Below, one piece after another: positions 7,362 to 14,748 of a stretch of 35,795 bases of DNA. Position 1 is the first letter of the stretch. Each line of letters opens with the position of its first letter. A program made the position numbers and the translations under genes. The notes under the pieces are model-generated. The model had not been told where the DNA came from. It worked only from the letters and a program-made list of their open reading frames with translations, and searched no databases. Origin of the DNA: Candidatus Omnitrophota bacterium (GTDB lineage: Bacteria > Omnitrophota > Gorgyraeia > JAHIPI01). The stretch is taken from contig JAHIPI010000079.1 of assembly GCA_018894435.1 (NCBI GenBank), positions 1 through 35,795 of the forward strand, in the 5' to 3' direction.

Positions 7362-8023
7362 TAGATCTTCCCTACAAACAGTTCAAGAAGCTGCTGTTTA
7401 TTTTCTACAAGGGTAAGCGCTATTATATCGTCACCGGCTTTTAAAACGGTCTTTCCTTTGGGTATAACGACATCGCCCGCGCGTATGATAGAAACAAGGA
7501 CTGAATCGGAGGGAAGGGTTATCTCCTGCACCATTTTGTTTATGACAGGCGAATCTTTGGGAAGATCCACGCGCACTATGGCGAGCTTGCCTCTATTGAA
7601 ACTCATAAGGTTTACAAAATCCGCGAAAGATACTTCTTCTTCTATGATCTTCGCCAGAATCCTTGTCGCATCTATGGGGATATCTATGCCAAGCTCCGCA
7701 AAGGTCCGCTCATTCTTTGGATCGTTGACCCTGGCGACGGTCCTTTCTACGCCAAATCTCTCTTTGGCAAGCTGGCATATGACAAGGTTATCTTCGTCGT
7801 CGCCCGTAACTGCCGCAACGACGTTCGCGCGCGAAATACCCGCATCTTCAAGAATCTTGAGCTCGCAAGCGTCGCCGTTTATAACCAGGAAATTGTTGTC
7901 TTTGGCTATTTCATCGCATACGGCTTTACTTTTGTCTATTACAGCCACCGTGTGCTTGTCTGTGCAAAGTTTCCTGGCAAGAAAGTATCCTACCTTCCCT
8001 CCGCCAATTATGACTATATACAT
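7361..8023 (-). CDS. trkA: TrkA, NAD-binding regulator of K+ uptake (copy 1, half-length form)
   Basis: TrkA rings on the cytoplasmic face gate TrkH in response to nucleotide binding. The 220-residue protein has an N-terminal Rossmann RCK domain, with IIGGGKVG at residues 5-12 and the acidic Asp30 at the end of the second strand (VAVID). A C-terminal TrkA_C domain follows (about 140-215, with SVLVSIIRAGDVVIPKGKT and LKAGDDIIALT). Its length equals one half of the E. coli TrkA, which has two tandem units. A second half-length TrkA is encoded just upstream, so the two probably assemble together. It is 18 bases downstream of trkA copy 2. Confidence 0.93.
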   Translation of the reverse strand: MYIVIIGGGKVGYFLARKLCTDKHTVAVIDKSKAVCDEIAKDNNFLVINGDACELKILEDAGISRANVVAAVTGDDEDNLVICQLAKERFGVERTVARVNDPKNERTFAELGIDIPIDATRILAKIIEEEVSFADFVNLMSFNRGKLAIVRVDLPKDSPVINKMVQEITLPSDSVLVSIIRAGDVVIPKGKTVLKAGDDIIALTLVENKQQLLELFVGKI

Positions 8024-8041
8024 ATATTACCCCGCGCTCGT

Positions 8042-8689
8042 TTATACGATACCGAATCTCTTCCTTATTCTGTCAAGGCTTGCTATCTTAATTACGGCAA
8101 GGAGCGTATCGCCGATTTTGACATTTGTATTCAATTCGGGTATTATAATGCCTTCTACTCTCTTTACGATTGTAACTATAAGCTCGCCGGGGACATTTAT
8201 TTCTCCTACTGCCTTTCCCTGCAAGTCCTTATTCACTTCTATTTCTAAAACGCCTAATTCGCCACTTTCTATAAGATAGCTCGAAAATTTTGATTCAACT
8301 ACCTTGTCCCTTATCATAGCGGCGAAAAGTATAGTACCGCTTATAACGTCTAATCCCAGCGCCTTATAAATATTGGCTCTGTTCGGATCGTAAACCCTCA
8401 CTATGACTTTAGGGACGTTAAATATCTTCTTGGCGACCTGAGCGGCAACAAGGTTTGTATTGTCGCCGTTTGTAACGGCGCAGAATGCCTGGGCCTGAGT
8501 AATGCCGGCCGCCTTAAGCGAATCTATATCAAAGCCGTTGCCTACCAGCGTAATGCCGTTAAATGTCCTCCCAAGGCGTTCAAAGCTGGTGGGATTCCTG
8601 TCTATTACGACGACATTGTGGCCTTCGCTTGATAGAAGCTTCGCAAGCTCAGAGCCCACCCTGCCGCAACCTAAGATTATGACGTACAT
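8042..8689 (-). CDS. trkA: TrkA, NAD-binding regulator of K+ uptake (copy 2, first gene of the operon)
   Basis: This is a second half-length TrkA of 215 residues. It has the Rossmann motif ILGCGRVG (5-12), Asp30 after VVVID and a C-terminal TrkA_C domain (about 137-210, IPELNTNVKIGDTLLAVIK). It differs clearly from copy 1, so this is an old duplication or a heteromeric pair rather than a recent copy. The start has a strong GGGGGG ribosome binding site 3-9 bases upstream and a consensus promoter upstream (8714-8742). It is therefore the first gene of the trkA-trkA-peptide-trkH-OB-fold operon. Confidence 0.93.
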   Translation of the reverse strand: MYVIILGCGRVGSELAKLLSSEGHNVVVIDRNPTSFERLGRTFNGITLVGNGFDIDSLKAAGITQAQAFCAVTNGDNTNLVAAQVAKKIFNVPKVIVRVYDPNRANIYKALGLDVISGTILFAAMIRDKVVESKFSSYLIESGELGVLEIEVNKDLQGKAVGEINVPGELIVTIVKRVEGIIIPELNTNVKIGDTLLAVIKIASLDRIRKRFGIV

Positions 8690-8713
8690 TGACCCCCCTC
8701 AATATTAGGATAT

Positions 8714-8742
8714 AATATACCATATGAATCTGGCGATGTCAA
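8714..8742 (-). promoter_or_regulatory. Sigma70-type promoter of the trk operon
   Basis: On the minus strand, TTGACA (8737-8742) and TATATT (8714-8719) are separated by 17 bases, about 25 bases before the trkA copy 2 ATG at 8689. This leaves room for a conventional short leader with a GGGGGG Shine-Dalgarno sequence. Confidence 0.75.
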
Positions 8743-8815
8743 TAATAGTGAAACTAAGCACTTCTATCTGATGATAAGGTTAGCATGCCCGCAGCAGACA
8801 AGATTGAAAATTTCG

Positions 8816-8844
8816 TTGTTTCATCCCGCCCTTCCTGTTATAAT
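8816..8844 (+). promoter_or_regulatory. Sigma70-type promoter of the nucleotidyltransferase gene
   Basis: TTGTTT (8816-8821) and a perfect TATAAT (8839-8844) are separated by 17 bases. The -10 box ends 7 bases before the ATG at 8852, predicting a leaderless or nearly leaderless mRNA. The -10 box sits between the arms of a 9-base inverted repeat. Confidence 0.65.
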
Positions 8845-8855
8845 GAGCGGGATGA
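8821..8855. repeat. 9-base inverted repeat spanning a -10 box and start codon
   Basis: TCATCCCGC (8821-8829) and its perfect complement GCGGGATGA (8847-8855) flank a 17-base centre that contains TATAAT. The right arm includes the ATG of the nucleotidyltransferase. It may be an operator or a small start-site hairpin; chance cannot be excluded. Confidence 0.5.
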
Positions 8856-10087
8856 AAGACCTCATTAAAAAAATCCCAAAAGAAAAGGCCTTTATTATTT
8901 ATCTTTTGAGAAATAGCATCTATGATTCCTTTGACCTACCAAGTCATCGTTTTATTAAGCAGGATATAGATTGGACGGCGGTATTGAGTGCTGCTATTTC
9001 CTATAAAATTGAGCCACTTATATATTACGAATTAAATAAACGTTATGGCATCAATTCTTCTCTACCCTCACCCGTAATAAACGCTCTTACGAGCTACTAT
9101 GAAAAAACTTTAAAAAAGAATACCCTCCTTTGGCAGGAATTCTGCAGAATTACAGATACTCTGCGCGAAAAAGAAATAGACTATCTTCCATTAAAAGGTA
9201 TTATTCTGATAAAGACAGTCTATTCCAACATAGGTATAAGAAAAATGTCTGATATTGACATCTTAATAAGAAGTAAGGATGTTGATGTTGTAACAAACGA
9301 TCTCCTCCGCTTGGGCTATAAGAAAATTCGCGATGACGCAAAAAACCATTATACGTATATAAACGACACTATCAGTAATGATAAAATAGAAGTGGATGTC
9401 CATACAAAATTCAGGTACGGCGTAGACAAAAACTCCTTACCTTCTGAAATCTGGCAAAAGAAAAAAAGCTATACGATCGACGGGAAGGAAACGGGCGTCC
9501 CATCGCCGGAGGATCTTTTTTTATGCCTGGCATCGAATATATGTTATCGCCGCCTCCTGAAAAACCTATATGATATGGCGTCATTACTTCAAAAATATAA
9601 AGGAGATTTCGACTGGGACTACGTTTTGAAGGAAGCTGGAAAAGATGGTTATCTTAGAACATGTGCCTTCTTCGCTCTTTTCTGTTTAAAAAAATTATTA
9701 AATACAGATATATATGATGCCCATATTAACAAGATCAAAATAAATTACCTGCGGCAGATAACCATCGAGTATGTCCTGACAAAACGCCTTACATCGGAAA
9801 GCTATGCCGTTCTAGAACGTAGATTCAAGCTATTGCGCTACGTTATTTTCCCGGGGGAGATCAAACTGTCGGCTGTTATGCTGCACCATAGAATAGCTAA
9901 CGGCAGACACCTGAAGGAAACGGTGGATTTGAAACTGGGCCTTTCAGATAATAAACAGGTACGTTTCAGGGGCATGAAGATACTGATCAGGAATATTATA
10001 TTTTCCTTTATTATCTCCTACAAGGTCCTGAGATTCTATTTAATAAAGAAGCCCTTAAGAAGCATCTGCGGGACACAGTTGCAGTAA
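8852..10087 (+). CDS. NTP_transf_5-type nucleotidyltransferase (copy 1)
   Basis: The family is the uncharacterised nucleotidyltransferase group PF14907, found near peptide-modification and polysaccharide genes; the substrate is unknown. The signature is LPLKGIILIKTVY followed by RKMSDIDILI, with candidate metal-binding Asp134 and Asp136 of the DxD pair. The N-terminal third is helical (DWTAVLSAAISYKIEPLIYYEL) and matches the layout of the second copy at 17263-18324. The frame stays open upstream to an ATG at 8771. I choose 8852 (411 residues, MKDLIKKIPKEKAF) because the promoter -10 box at 8839-8844 lies between the two and the upstream part has no ribosome binding site. The 3' end overlaps the convergent tmk-like gene by 33 bases. 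Confidence 0.8.
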   Translation: MKDLIKKIPKEKAFIIYLLRNSIYDSFDLPSHRFIKQDIDWTAVLSAAISYKIEPLIYYELNKRYGINSSLPSPVINALTSYYEKTLKKNTLLWQEFCRITDTLREKEIDYLPLKGIILIKTVYSNIGIRKMSDIDILIRSKDVDVVTNDLLRLGYKKIRDDAKNHYTYINDTISNDKIEVDVHTKFRYGVDKNSLPSEIWQKKKSYTIDGKETGVPSPEDLFLCLASNICYRRLLKNLYDMASLLQKYKGDFDWDYVLKEAGKDGYLRTCAFFALFCLKKLLNTDIYDAHINKIKINYLRQITIEYVLTKRLTSESYAVLERRFKLLRYVIFPGEIKLSAVMLHHRIANGRHLKETVDLKLGLSDNKQVRFRGMKILIRNIIFSFIISYKVLRFYLIKKPLRSICGTQLQ

Positions 10088-10687
10088 TTTTAGTCTGAAC
10101 GCAACAACCTTTCTTATCTCTTGCTGCGTTTCGGTGATCGAGCCGTTAGAATTAACGATAACGATGTCGCGTTCTGTGCTTAAACGCAAAAAATGCTTTC
10201 TCAGATTCGCCAAAAACCGTATATCTCTTTCATGGCAAGAAGTAGGTTTATTCCTGTTTTGTATCCGCCCTATGGCAATTTCCTCCGCGGCATCCAGTAA
10301 AATGCTCAGGTCCGGTTCTCTCGCAAATTCATAGACATGCGTAATCCAGTTATAGTCAACATTCATCGCCGCGGCATAGGCAATATTTGAGTAAAAATAC
10401 CTGTCTGCTATTATCGTCTTATCCGCCGCCATGGCGGGATTTAATCTTGCGCTCACAAGTTCCGCTATATCCGCCGCCCATAGTAAAGACGCGACGGAAT
10501 GGTTAAGCCCGCGAATAAGCCCAGATCGGCCCAGCTGATGTATGAACCGGCCTATCGGCCTGTCACCGGGTGCTACCAGTAACAAGGCATCGCTGCGCGT
10601 CTGAGACAGGTAGTCATAAAGAAGCTTTGCCTGAGTCGTTTTTCCGCTTCCGTCAATTCCGTCTATAGATATCAGAAATCCGCCCAT
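10055..10687 (-). CDS. Thymidylate kinase-like P-loop kinase, diverged
   Basis: Thymidylate kinases phosphorylate dTMP to dTDP. The 210-residue protein has the P-loop GIDGSGKTTQ (residues 10-19), the DRYFYSNIAY segment (family: DRY..S..AYQ) and a basic lid region (IGRIQNRNKPTS). Two dTMP-site segments depart from the family: EPGG is replaced by APGD, and the arginine of the 'AADRAQH' helix, which contacts dTMP, is replaced by isoleucine (LLWAADIAELV). It may therefore not be the housekeeping enzyme and could act on another nucleotide or sugar-linked substrate. It is the last gene of the ABC-exporter operon and converges on nucleotidyltransferase copy 1, with overlapping ends. Upstream it is 26 bases from the pilin-like gene. 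Confidence 0.75.
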   Translation of the reverse strand: MGGFLISIDGIDGSGKTTQAKLLYDYLSQTRSDALLLVAPGDRPIGRFIHQLGRSGLIRGLNHSVASLLWAADIAELVSARLNPAMAADKTIIADRYFYSNIAYAAAMNVDYNWITHVYEFAREPDLSILLDAAEEIAIGRIQNRNKPTSCHERDIRFLANLRKHFLRLSTERDIVIVNSNGSITETQQEIRKVVAFRLKLLQLCPADAS

Positions 10688-10713
10688 CTGTCAAATTCCG
10701 CCTTCCCTCTGCC

Positions 10714-11145
10714 CTAATATTCGCTATAGGGCTTTCCGTTAACATCATTACCGGTTAAATTAACATGAACCTTTTTACCGATATTGTCCCAGTACCAACC
10801 ACCGGAATTTCCCTGATAATTTACCACTTTCCTTGACCCTGTTACCCCGTCCTCCGGTATGCCCTGAATATGTACGCGTCCGCTGGGGGAGGTTCCGTCC
10901 GCCAAATTGGATAGATCGGTGCGTGGGCATCGTTTTTCCATCGCATAAAAACTAATAACGGCTTTGCGGAGGTTTTCCAGGTTGATCTTGGTAATGGCAA
11001 CTGCTAACTGCTTATCTACTTTACGCCTGTCATGCGCGAATTTGACGAAAATCCCGATAATTAAAACTCCGAGAATAACGGCAATCACAATCATCCTTAT
11101 CGCGGCGAAGCCTTTTTCAGTGTTAATAAACAGCTTGTTCACCAT
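10714..11145 (-). CDS. Type IV pilin/pseudopilin-like protein with altered N-terminus
   Basis: The 143-residue protein begins with a short basic leader ending in Gly (NTEKG), then FAAIRMIVIAVILGVLIIGIF. This is the shape of a class III signal peptide plus the pilin N-terminal helix (KG|FTLIELMIVV...). The conserved Glu at mature position 5 is replaced by Arg. Residues 37-60 form the amphipathic helix continuation. The C-terminal region (SGGWYWDNIGKKVHVNLTG) resembles the head of small pseudopilins found in PVC-type bacteria. Its start overlaps the end of the glycosyltransferase gene by 23 bases. No prepilin peptidase, ATPase or secretin is in the window. A role in surface assembly with the polysaccharide exporter is possible but only inferred from location. 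Confidence 0.7.
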   Translation of the reverse strand: MVNKLFINTEKGFAAIRMIVIAVILGVLIIGIFVKFAHDRRKVDKQLAVAITKINLENLRKAVISFYAMEKRCPRTDLSNLADGTSPSGRVHIQGIPEDGVTGSRKVVNYQGNSGGWYWDNIGKKVHVNLTGNDVNGKPYSEY

Positions 11146-12304
11146 TTGCCACCTTTTCTTTCAGCAATAAGTAGATATCTTTTATTTTTGAAGTGCTGCT
11201 ACTCCACAGGTATCCTTTCAGCACTTCTGTAACTTCGGATGATAAATACCGTGTTTTGAGAATAGCGTCGGCGAAGCGGTTCAGGCTGCTTACCGTAACA
11301 AACGGCTTTAAGTCGCCATATCCCCTCATGCCGAATTCGGTAGACACAACCGGCAGATTATAGGTAAGGTAATCAAGGACCTTTAAAGACGTCCCGCCTC
11401 CCTGTGTAACGGGGTTTATGGCCGCGGTCGAGACTGCCGCGTATGATTTAATGTCGCCGCCGTCCGCGTTTATAAATACATTATCTATTTTATACTTTTT
11501 GAACCTTTTTCCGCAAGTGCCTTTTATAATAAAAGCGCATTCTCTTTTAAGCTGTGAGGCCAGCTTATCTAATATAAACCTGACCGCGACCCGGTTGTGC
11601 TCCACATCGCTTCCGGAAAAAAGTATCCTCCTATCAAACTGAGAGAGCCTGGGAAATTTCTTTATTATATCATCTTCTATTCCGCTATGATTTGAAACCT
11701 GCTTAACACCGTTTGGTATGACCGAAATCTTGTCCTTCTCGGCACCATAAAGCGCTACGAACCTGTTCTTGTCCTCTTCCGAACAGGTAAATATTCCGGC
11801 GGAACGCAGGATAAGCTTTTTTTCAAGGTCATATATCCTGTTTAACGCCAGTTTGTTCGCGAACGCAGTGCGGCATTCCGACTTTACATAATCATATTCA
11901 ACATTATGGGCGTCATAAATGACTATTTTTTGTGACGGCAGATGATCGAGTAGATCGGCAAAACTGGCATGCTCGAACTGATATATGTCAAATGCTCTAA
12001 GATATTCCCTTATAAAAAACCTGTAACCGGGGTGAAATGAGACAATATACTGAAAGGGCAGAAATCTGTAAGCGCATAAAGCAAAAATGCTGGACAACGG
12101 ATAATTTACCGAACATATCCTCAGTCTGTCGTTTATCACTATGGTACTGCGCTTACGTATCTTGATGAAGGGGTCAATCACGGTTACTTCAAAGTCATAT
12201 TCCGAAAGATTGCGCGCTATTTCAAAAATCCGTATCTTTCCGCCTGAATGGACCGGAAACAGTGAGTAAGGGGATACTATTAATATTTTTATCTTATTGC
12301 TCAT
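11123..12304 (-). CDS. GT4-family glycosyltransferase
   Basis: This 393-residue GT-B fold glycosyltransferase should transfer a sugar from a nucleotide donor in the cytoplasm. The N-terminal acceptor domain starts with KILIVSPYSLFPVHSGGKIR (glycine-rich loop for the donor) and EIARNLSEYDFEVTVID. The C-terminal donor domain includes SVIPNGVK, RRILFSGSDVEHN and the loop TQGGGTSLKVLDYLTYNLPV followed by VSTEFGMRGYG, which is the usual 'GxGxxxK.lEYma.G.PVV.T..G.rG' pattern of GT4 enzymes. It lies 66 bases after the ABC ATPase gene in the same direction, so it probably builds or modifies the exported glycan. The donor sugar cannot be assigned. Confidence 0.85.
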   Translation of the reverse strand: MSNKIKILIVSPYSLFPVHSGGKIRIFEIARNLSEYDFEVTVIDPFIKIRKRSTIVINDRLRICSVNYPLSSIFALCAYRFLPFQYIVSFHPGYRFFIREYLRAFDIYQFEHASFADLLDHLPSQKIVIYDAHNVEYDYVKSECRTAFANKLALNRIYDLEKKLILRSAGIFTCSEEDKNRFVALYGAEKDKISVIPNGVKQVSNHSGIEDDIIKKFPRLSQFDRRILFSGSDVEHNRVAVRFILDKLASQLKRECAFIIKGTCGKRFKKYKIDNVFINADGGDIKSYAAVSTAAINPVTQGGGTSLKVLDYLTYNLPVVSTEFGMRGYGDLKPFVTVSSLNRFADAILKTRYLSSEVTEVLKGYLWSSSTSKIKDIYLLLKEKVANGEQAVY

Positions 12305-12370
12305 TATGCTGTTAATCGCTTTGTTAATAGCCTACTATAACGGCGGTGGACGGTCAACAAGAATAACCCG

Positions 12371-13066
12371 TCAATACTCCTCTTTTGCCGTTAAATATGA
12401 AGTTACGACAGTATCCGTAGCCCCTTCCTCACGAATCGTTCCGTGGTCAACCCAGATAGCCCGGTCAGATACCCCTCTGACATCATTCATATTGTGCGAC
12501 ACGAAGATAATGGTCTTGCCTTCTTTTTTAAACTGACCTATTTTCCGAAAGCATTTTTCCTGGAATTCCTGATCCCCCACAGCCAGGATTTCGTCAATCA
12601 CCAGGATATCGCTGGGCATATGGATAGCTATGGAAAAAGAGAGGCGCGAACACATGCCGCCGGAGAATTTTTTTATAGGCATCTCTAAGAACTCTTTTAA
12701 TCCGGAAAAGGCGATTATATCTTCAAACGCCCTTTCTCGGTTCTGCTTTTTCAGACCGAACACCGATATCAGCAGGAATACGTTTTCCCGCACATTTAAA
12801 AGGGGGTTTAAGCAGCTTTCCATAGTTATCAGGGGTACGACCCTGCCTTTTACCGTAAGCGCCCCCTTTGTGGGATAGATTATCTTTGAGATAAGTTTTA
12901 TTATTGTCGTCTTCCCGGCGCCGTTCGGGCCGATTATGCTCACGGTTTCGCCCTGTTTAACGGAAAAGGATATGCCTCTGATGGCCCAAAAAAGGTCGGA
13001 TTTGGCAAAGAAAAACTCCCTTTTATGGTATTGCTTCCAAATTTCTGCAAATTCTATCGCGTTCAT
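12371..13066 (-). CDS. Polysaccharide ABC exporter ATP-binding subunit (Wzt/TagH/KpsT type)
   Basis: This subunit powers export of undecaprenyl-linked glycan or capsule through the permease encoded just upstream. The 231 residues contain Walker A GPNGAGKTT, signature KKFSGGMCSRLSF, Walker B ILVIDEILAVGDQEF (typical of the Wzt/TagH family) and the H-loop FVSHNMNDV. The start is set at the ATG 13064-13066 (MNAIEFAEIWKQY), which follows the permease stop by one base and matches the family's N-terminus; the longer open frame to 13144 is permease sequence read in another frame. There is no C-terminal glycan-binding domain, so chain-end recognition as in some Wzt proteins is not expected here. Confidence 0.92.
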   Translation of the reverse strand: MNAIEFAEIWKQYHKREFFFAKSDLFWAIRGISFSVKQGETVSIIGPNGAGKTTIIKLISKIIYPTKGALTVKGRVVPLITMESCLNPLLNVRENVFLLISVFGLKKQNRERAFEDIIAFSGLKEFLEMPIKKFSGGMCSRLSFSIAIHMPSDILVIDEILAVGDQEFQEKCFRKIGQFKKEGKTIIFVSHNMNDVRGVSDRAIWVDHGTIREEGATDTVVTSYLTAKEEY

Positions 13067-13067
13067 A

Positions 13068-13958
13068 TTAAATGATATCCGCCAGATCGCGTTCCAGCTT
13101 TTTAAAAAACCAATATCCGAGTACAAACACAGCCAAAGACACAAAAAATGAAATTGAGATACAATAAAAGTCCGGCGCGGTATTATGGATCAGGATTTTT
13201 CTGTAGCTATCCAGTATCCCGGCCATGGGGTTTAATAAATAAAAAAAGCGGTACTTTTCCCCTATCATATCGAGTGAATAAGCTACGGGAGAAATTAACA
13301 TCCAGGCCTGAATAATGACTGTAAGCGAGCTCTGAATGTCCCTTAAATACGCGTTCGAGATCGACAAAATGAAGGCCATGCCGAAAGTAAAAAGAAGCTG
13401 GATTAAAAATACGGGAATAAGGTATATTGCGCTGATCCCTATACTGATATGATACATAGCGAACATAACGGCGAGTATAAATATGGTGATCGCGAAATCA
13501 AGCAAGTTCGCCATTACCGACGAGATGGGTATGGTTATCCTGGGGAATCTCAGCCGGGTGATCAGATTATAATTTGATATCAGAGAATTGCATGAAAGGA
13601 CCAGGCAGCCTGCAAAAAAAGACCACGGCACCAAAGCCACAAAATTAAAAACCGGATAAGGCACGCCTTCGGAAGAAAATCCGGCCACGCGGGAAAAGAT
13701 AAAAACGAAAATGACCATGGTAAAAAGAGGATTGACTGCCGCCCAAGCAGCCCTTAAATACCTCTGCTTATAACGCTGTTTCAATTCTTTTAGAGCCAAC
13801 GCAATGATCAGATCCCGCCATTTGACCGACTCTTTAAATATCCGGACCATAGTATCTACTGCCATGTTCCCAGTACAAGTTTTCCCCATATTTTCATATA
13901 CTCTACTATCAGCATCAACAAGCGAAATATCTTCTATATTATTATAACTCCGATGCAT
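13068..13958 (-). CDS. Polysaccharide ABC exporter permease (Wzm, ABC-2 type)
   Basis: This is the membrane subunit of the O-antigen/teichoic-acid type exporter. The 296-residue protein has the coupling segment WRDLIIALALKELKQRYKQR before the first helix, typical of Wzm/TagG. About six transmembrane helices follow, with FPRITIPISSVMANLLDF in the middle and AYLRDIQSSLTVIIQAWMLISPVAYS, the ABC-2 family signature, before the last helices. The first about 35 residues (rich in polar residues) are unlike the family and the true start may be one of the internal ATGs (near residues 32 or 37). It is the first gene of the leftward operon, divergent from the GT2 gene. Confidence 0.9.
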   Translation of the reverse strand: MHRSYNNIEDISLVDADSRVYENMGKTCTGNMAVDTMVRIFKESVKWRDLIIALALKELKQRYKQRYLRAAWAAVNPLFTMVIFVFIFSRVAGFSSEGVPYPVFNFVALVPWSFFAGCLVLSCNSLISNYNLITRLRFPRITIPISSVMANLLDFAITIFILAVMFAMYHISIGISAIYLIPVFLIQLLFTFGMAFILSISNAYLRDIQSSLTVIIQAWMLISPVAYSLDMIGEKYRFFYLLNPMAGILDSYRKILIHNTAPDFYCISISFFVSLAVFVLGYWFFKKLERDLADII

Positions 13959-13995
13959 AGCTAGTGTCCAATACTTTTATATCCTTTAAATCCCG

Positions 13996-14024
13996 TTGTT
14001 TTTCCGCGGTGTGCCTGATATAAT
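13996..14024 (+). promoter_or_regulatory. Sigma70-type promoter of the rightward glycosyltransferase operon
   Basis: TTGTTT (13996-14001) and TATAAT (14019-14024) are separated by 17 bases. The -35 hexamer and spacing are identical to those of the promoter at 8816. The ATG at 14047 lies 22 bases after the -10 box, allowing a leader of about 15 bases. Confidence 0.7.
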
Positions 14025-14046
14025 AAGACAGGAAACACTTAAAGAT

Positions 14047-14748
14047 ATGAAACTCATTGTCCAGATACCCTGTCTAAACGAAGAAGAAAGCATCGCCCGG
14101 ACCATAAGGGACATCCCCCGATGTATTCCCGGTGTTGATAGGGTAGAAGTATTGGTTATTGACGACGGCTCGAGTGACAGAACCGCAGAAATAGCCATAG
14201 ATAACGGCGCGGACCATATCGTATGCCTTGATAAGACCAGGGGTCTCGGGGAGGCCTTTTTATCCGGCATAAAAACAGCTCTGGCGCTCGGGGCGGATAT
14301 AATCGTAAATACGGACGGGGATAACCAGTACAGGGGGAAAGATATCCCCGGGATTATTAAACCTATCCTCGAAAAAGAGGCAGAAATCGTAATCGGCGAC
14401 CGTCGCGTCAGAACTATGAAGCAGTTCAGCCCCCTTAAAAGACAATTACAGATCCTGGGCAATTTTGTGGTTCGCAGGGCTTCGGGCACCCCTGTTTATG
14501 ATGCTACCAGCGGCTTCCGGGCTATAAGCAGAGAAGCGGCACTAAAGCTCAATCTTAAGGCCAAATTCTCGCACACCATTGAAACTATACTCTTTGCCGC
14601 CAGAGAGAATATTACCCTGACTACAATACCCATAGAAACAAACCTGACACTGCGGCCTTCGCGCCTTGCTCCCAACATGTGGAGTTTTATAATCCATTCT
14701 ATAGCTCCTATTATCCAAACATACTTTTTCCGTAGGCATAATGCTTAA
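14047..14748 (+). CDS. GT2 glycosyltransferase, dolichol/polyprenol-phosphate mannosyltransferase-like
   Basis: DPM1-like GT2 enzymes move a sugar from a nucleotide donor onto polyprenyl phosphate at the inner face of the membrane. The 233-residue protein has IPCLNEEESIARTIRDIP at the N-terminus, VLVIDDGSSDRT, the metal-binding NTDGDNQY and DATSGFRAISREAALKL in the acceptor part. The start is the internal ATG at 14047, because a consensus promoter occupies 13996-14024 and the protein family starts here; an upstream ATG at 13996 overlaps the -35 box. It overlaps the next gene, a GT39-like membrane transferase, by 8 bases. That pairing suggests it makes the polyprenyl-P-sugar donor used by that enzyme. 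Confidence 0.9.
   Translation: MKLIVQIPCLNEEESIARTIRDIPRCIPGVDRVEVLVIDDGSSDRTAEIAIDNGADHIVCLDKTRGLGEAFLSGIKTALALGADIIVNTDGDNQYRGKDIPGIIKPILEKEAEIVIGDRRVRTMKQFSPLKRQLQILGNFVVRRASGTPVYDATSGFRAISREAALKLNLKAKFSHTIETILFAARENITLTTIPIETNLTLRPSRLAPNMWSFIIHSIAPIIQTYFFRRHNA

Noticed and set aside
7458-8279. A 273-codon plus-strand frame across both trkA genes
   Set aside because: It runs antisense through two intact TrkA genes and their junction and matches no family; codon composition mirrors the opposite strand.
8771-8851. N-terminal extension of nucleotidyltransferase copy 1 to the ATG at 8771
   Set aside because: The -10 box and inverted repeat occupy this stretch, there is no ribosome binding site, and the extension is unlike the family's N-terminus.
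8785-8868. A 27-codon frame (MPAADKIENF...) overlapping the start of nucleotidyltransferase copy 1, considered as a peptide precursor
   Set aside because: The ATG lies upstream of the strong promoter that overlaps the frame, only a weak AAGG precedes it, and no leader/core pattern or neighbouring maturation gene supports it.
13067-13144. Extended N-terminus of the ABC ATPase (MCLWLCLYSD...)
   Set aside because: This stretch is the 3' end of the permease gene in another frame; the ATPase start at 13066 follows the permease stop by one base and fits the family.
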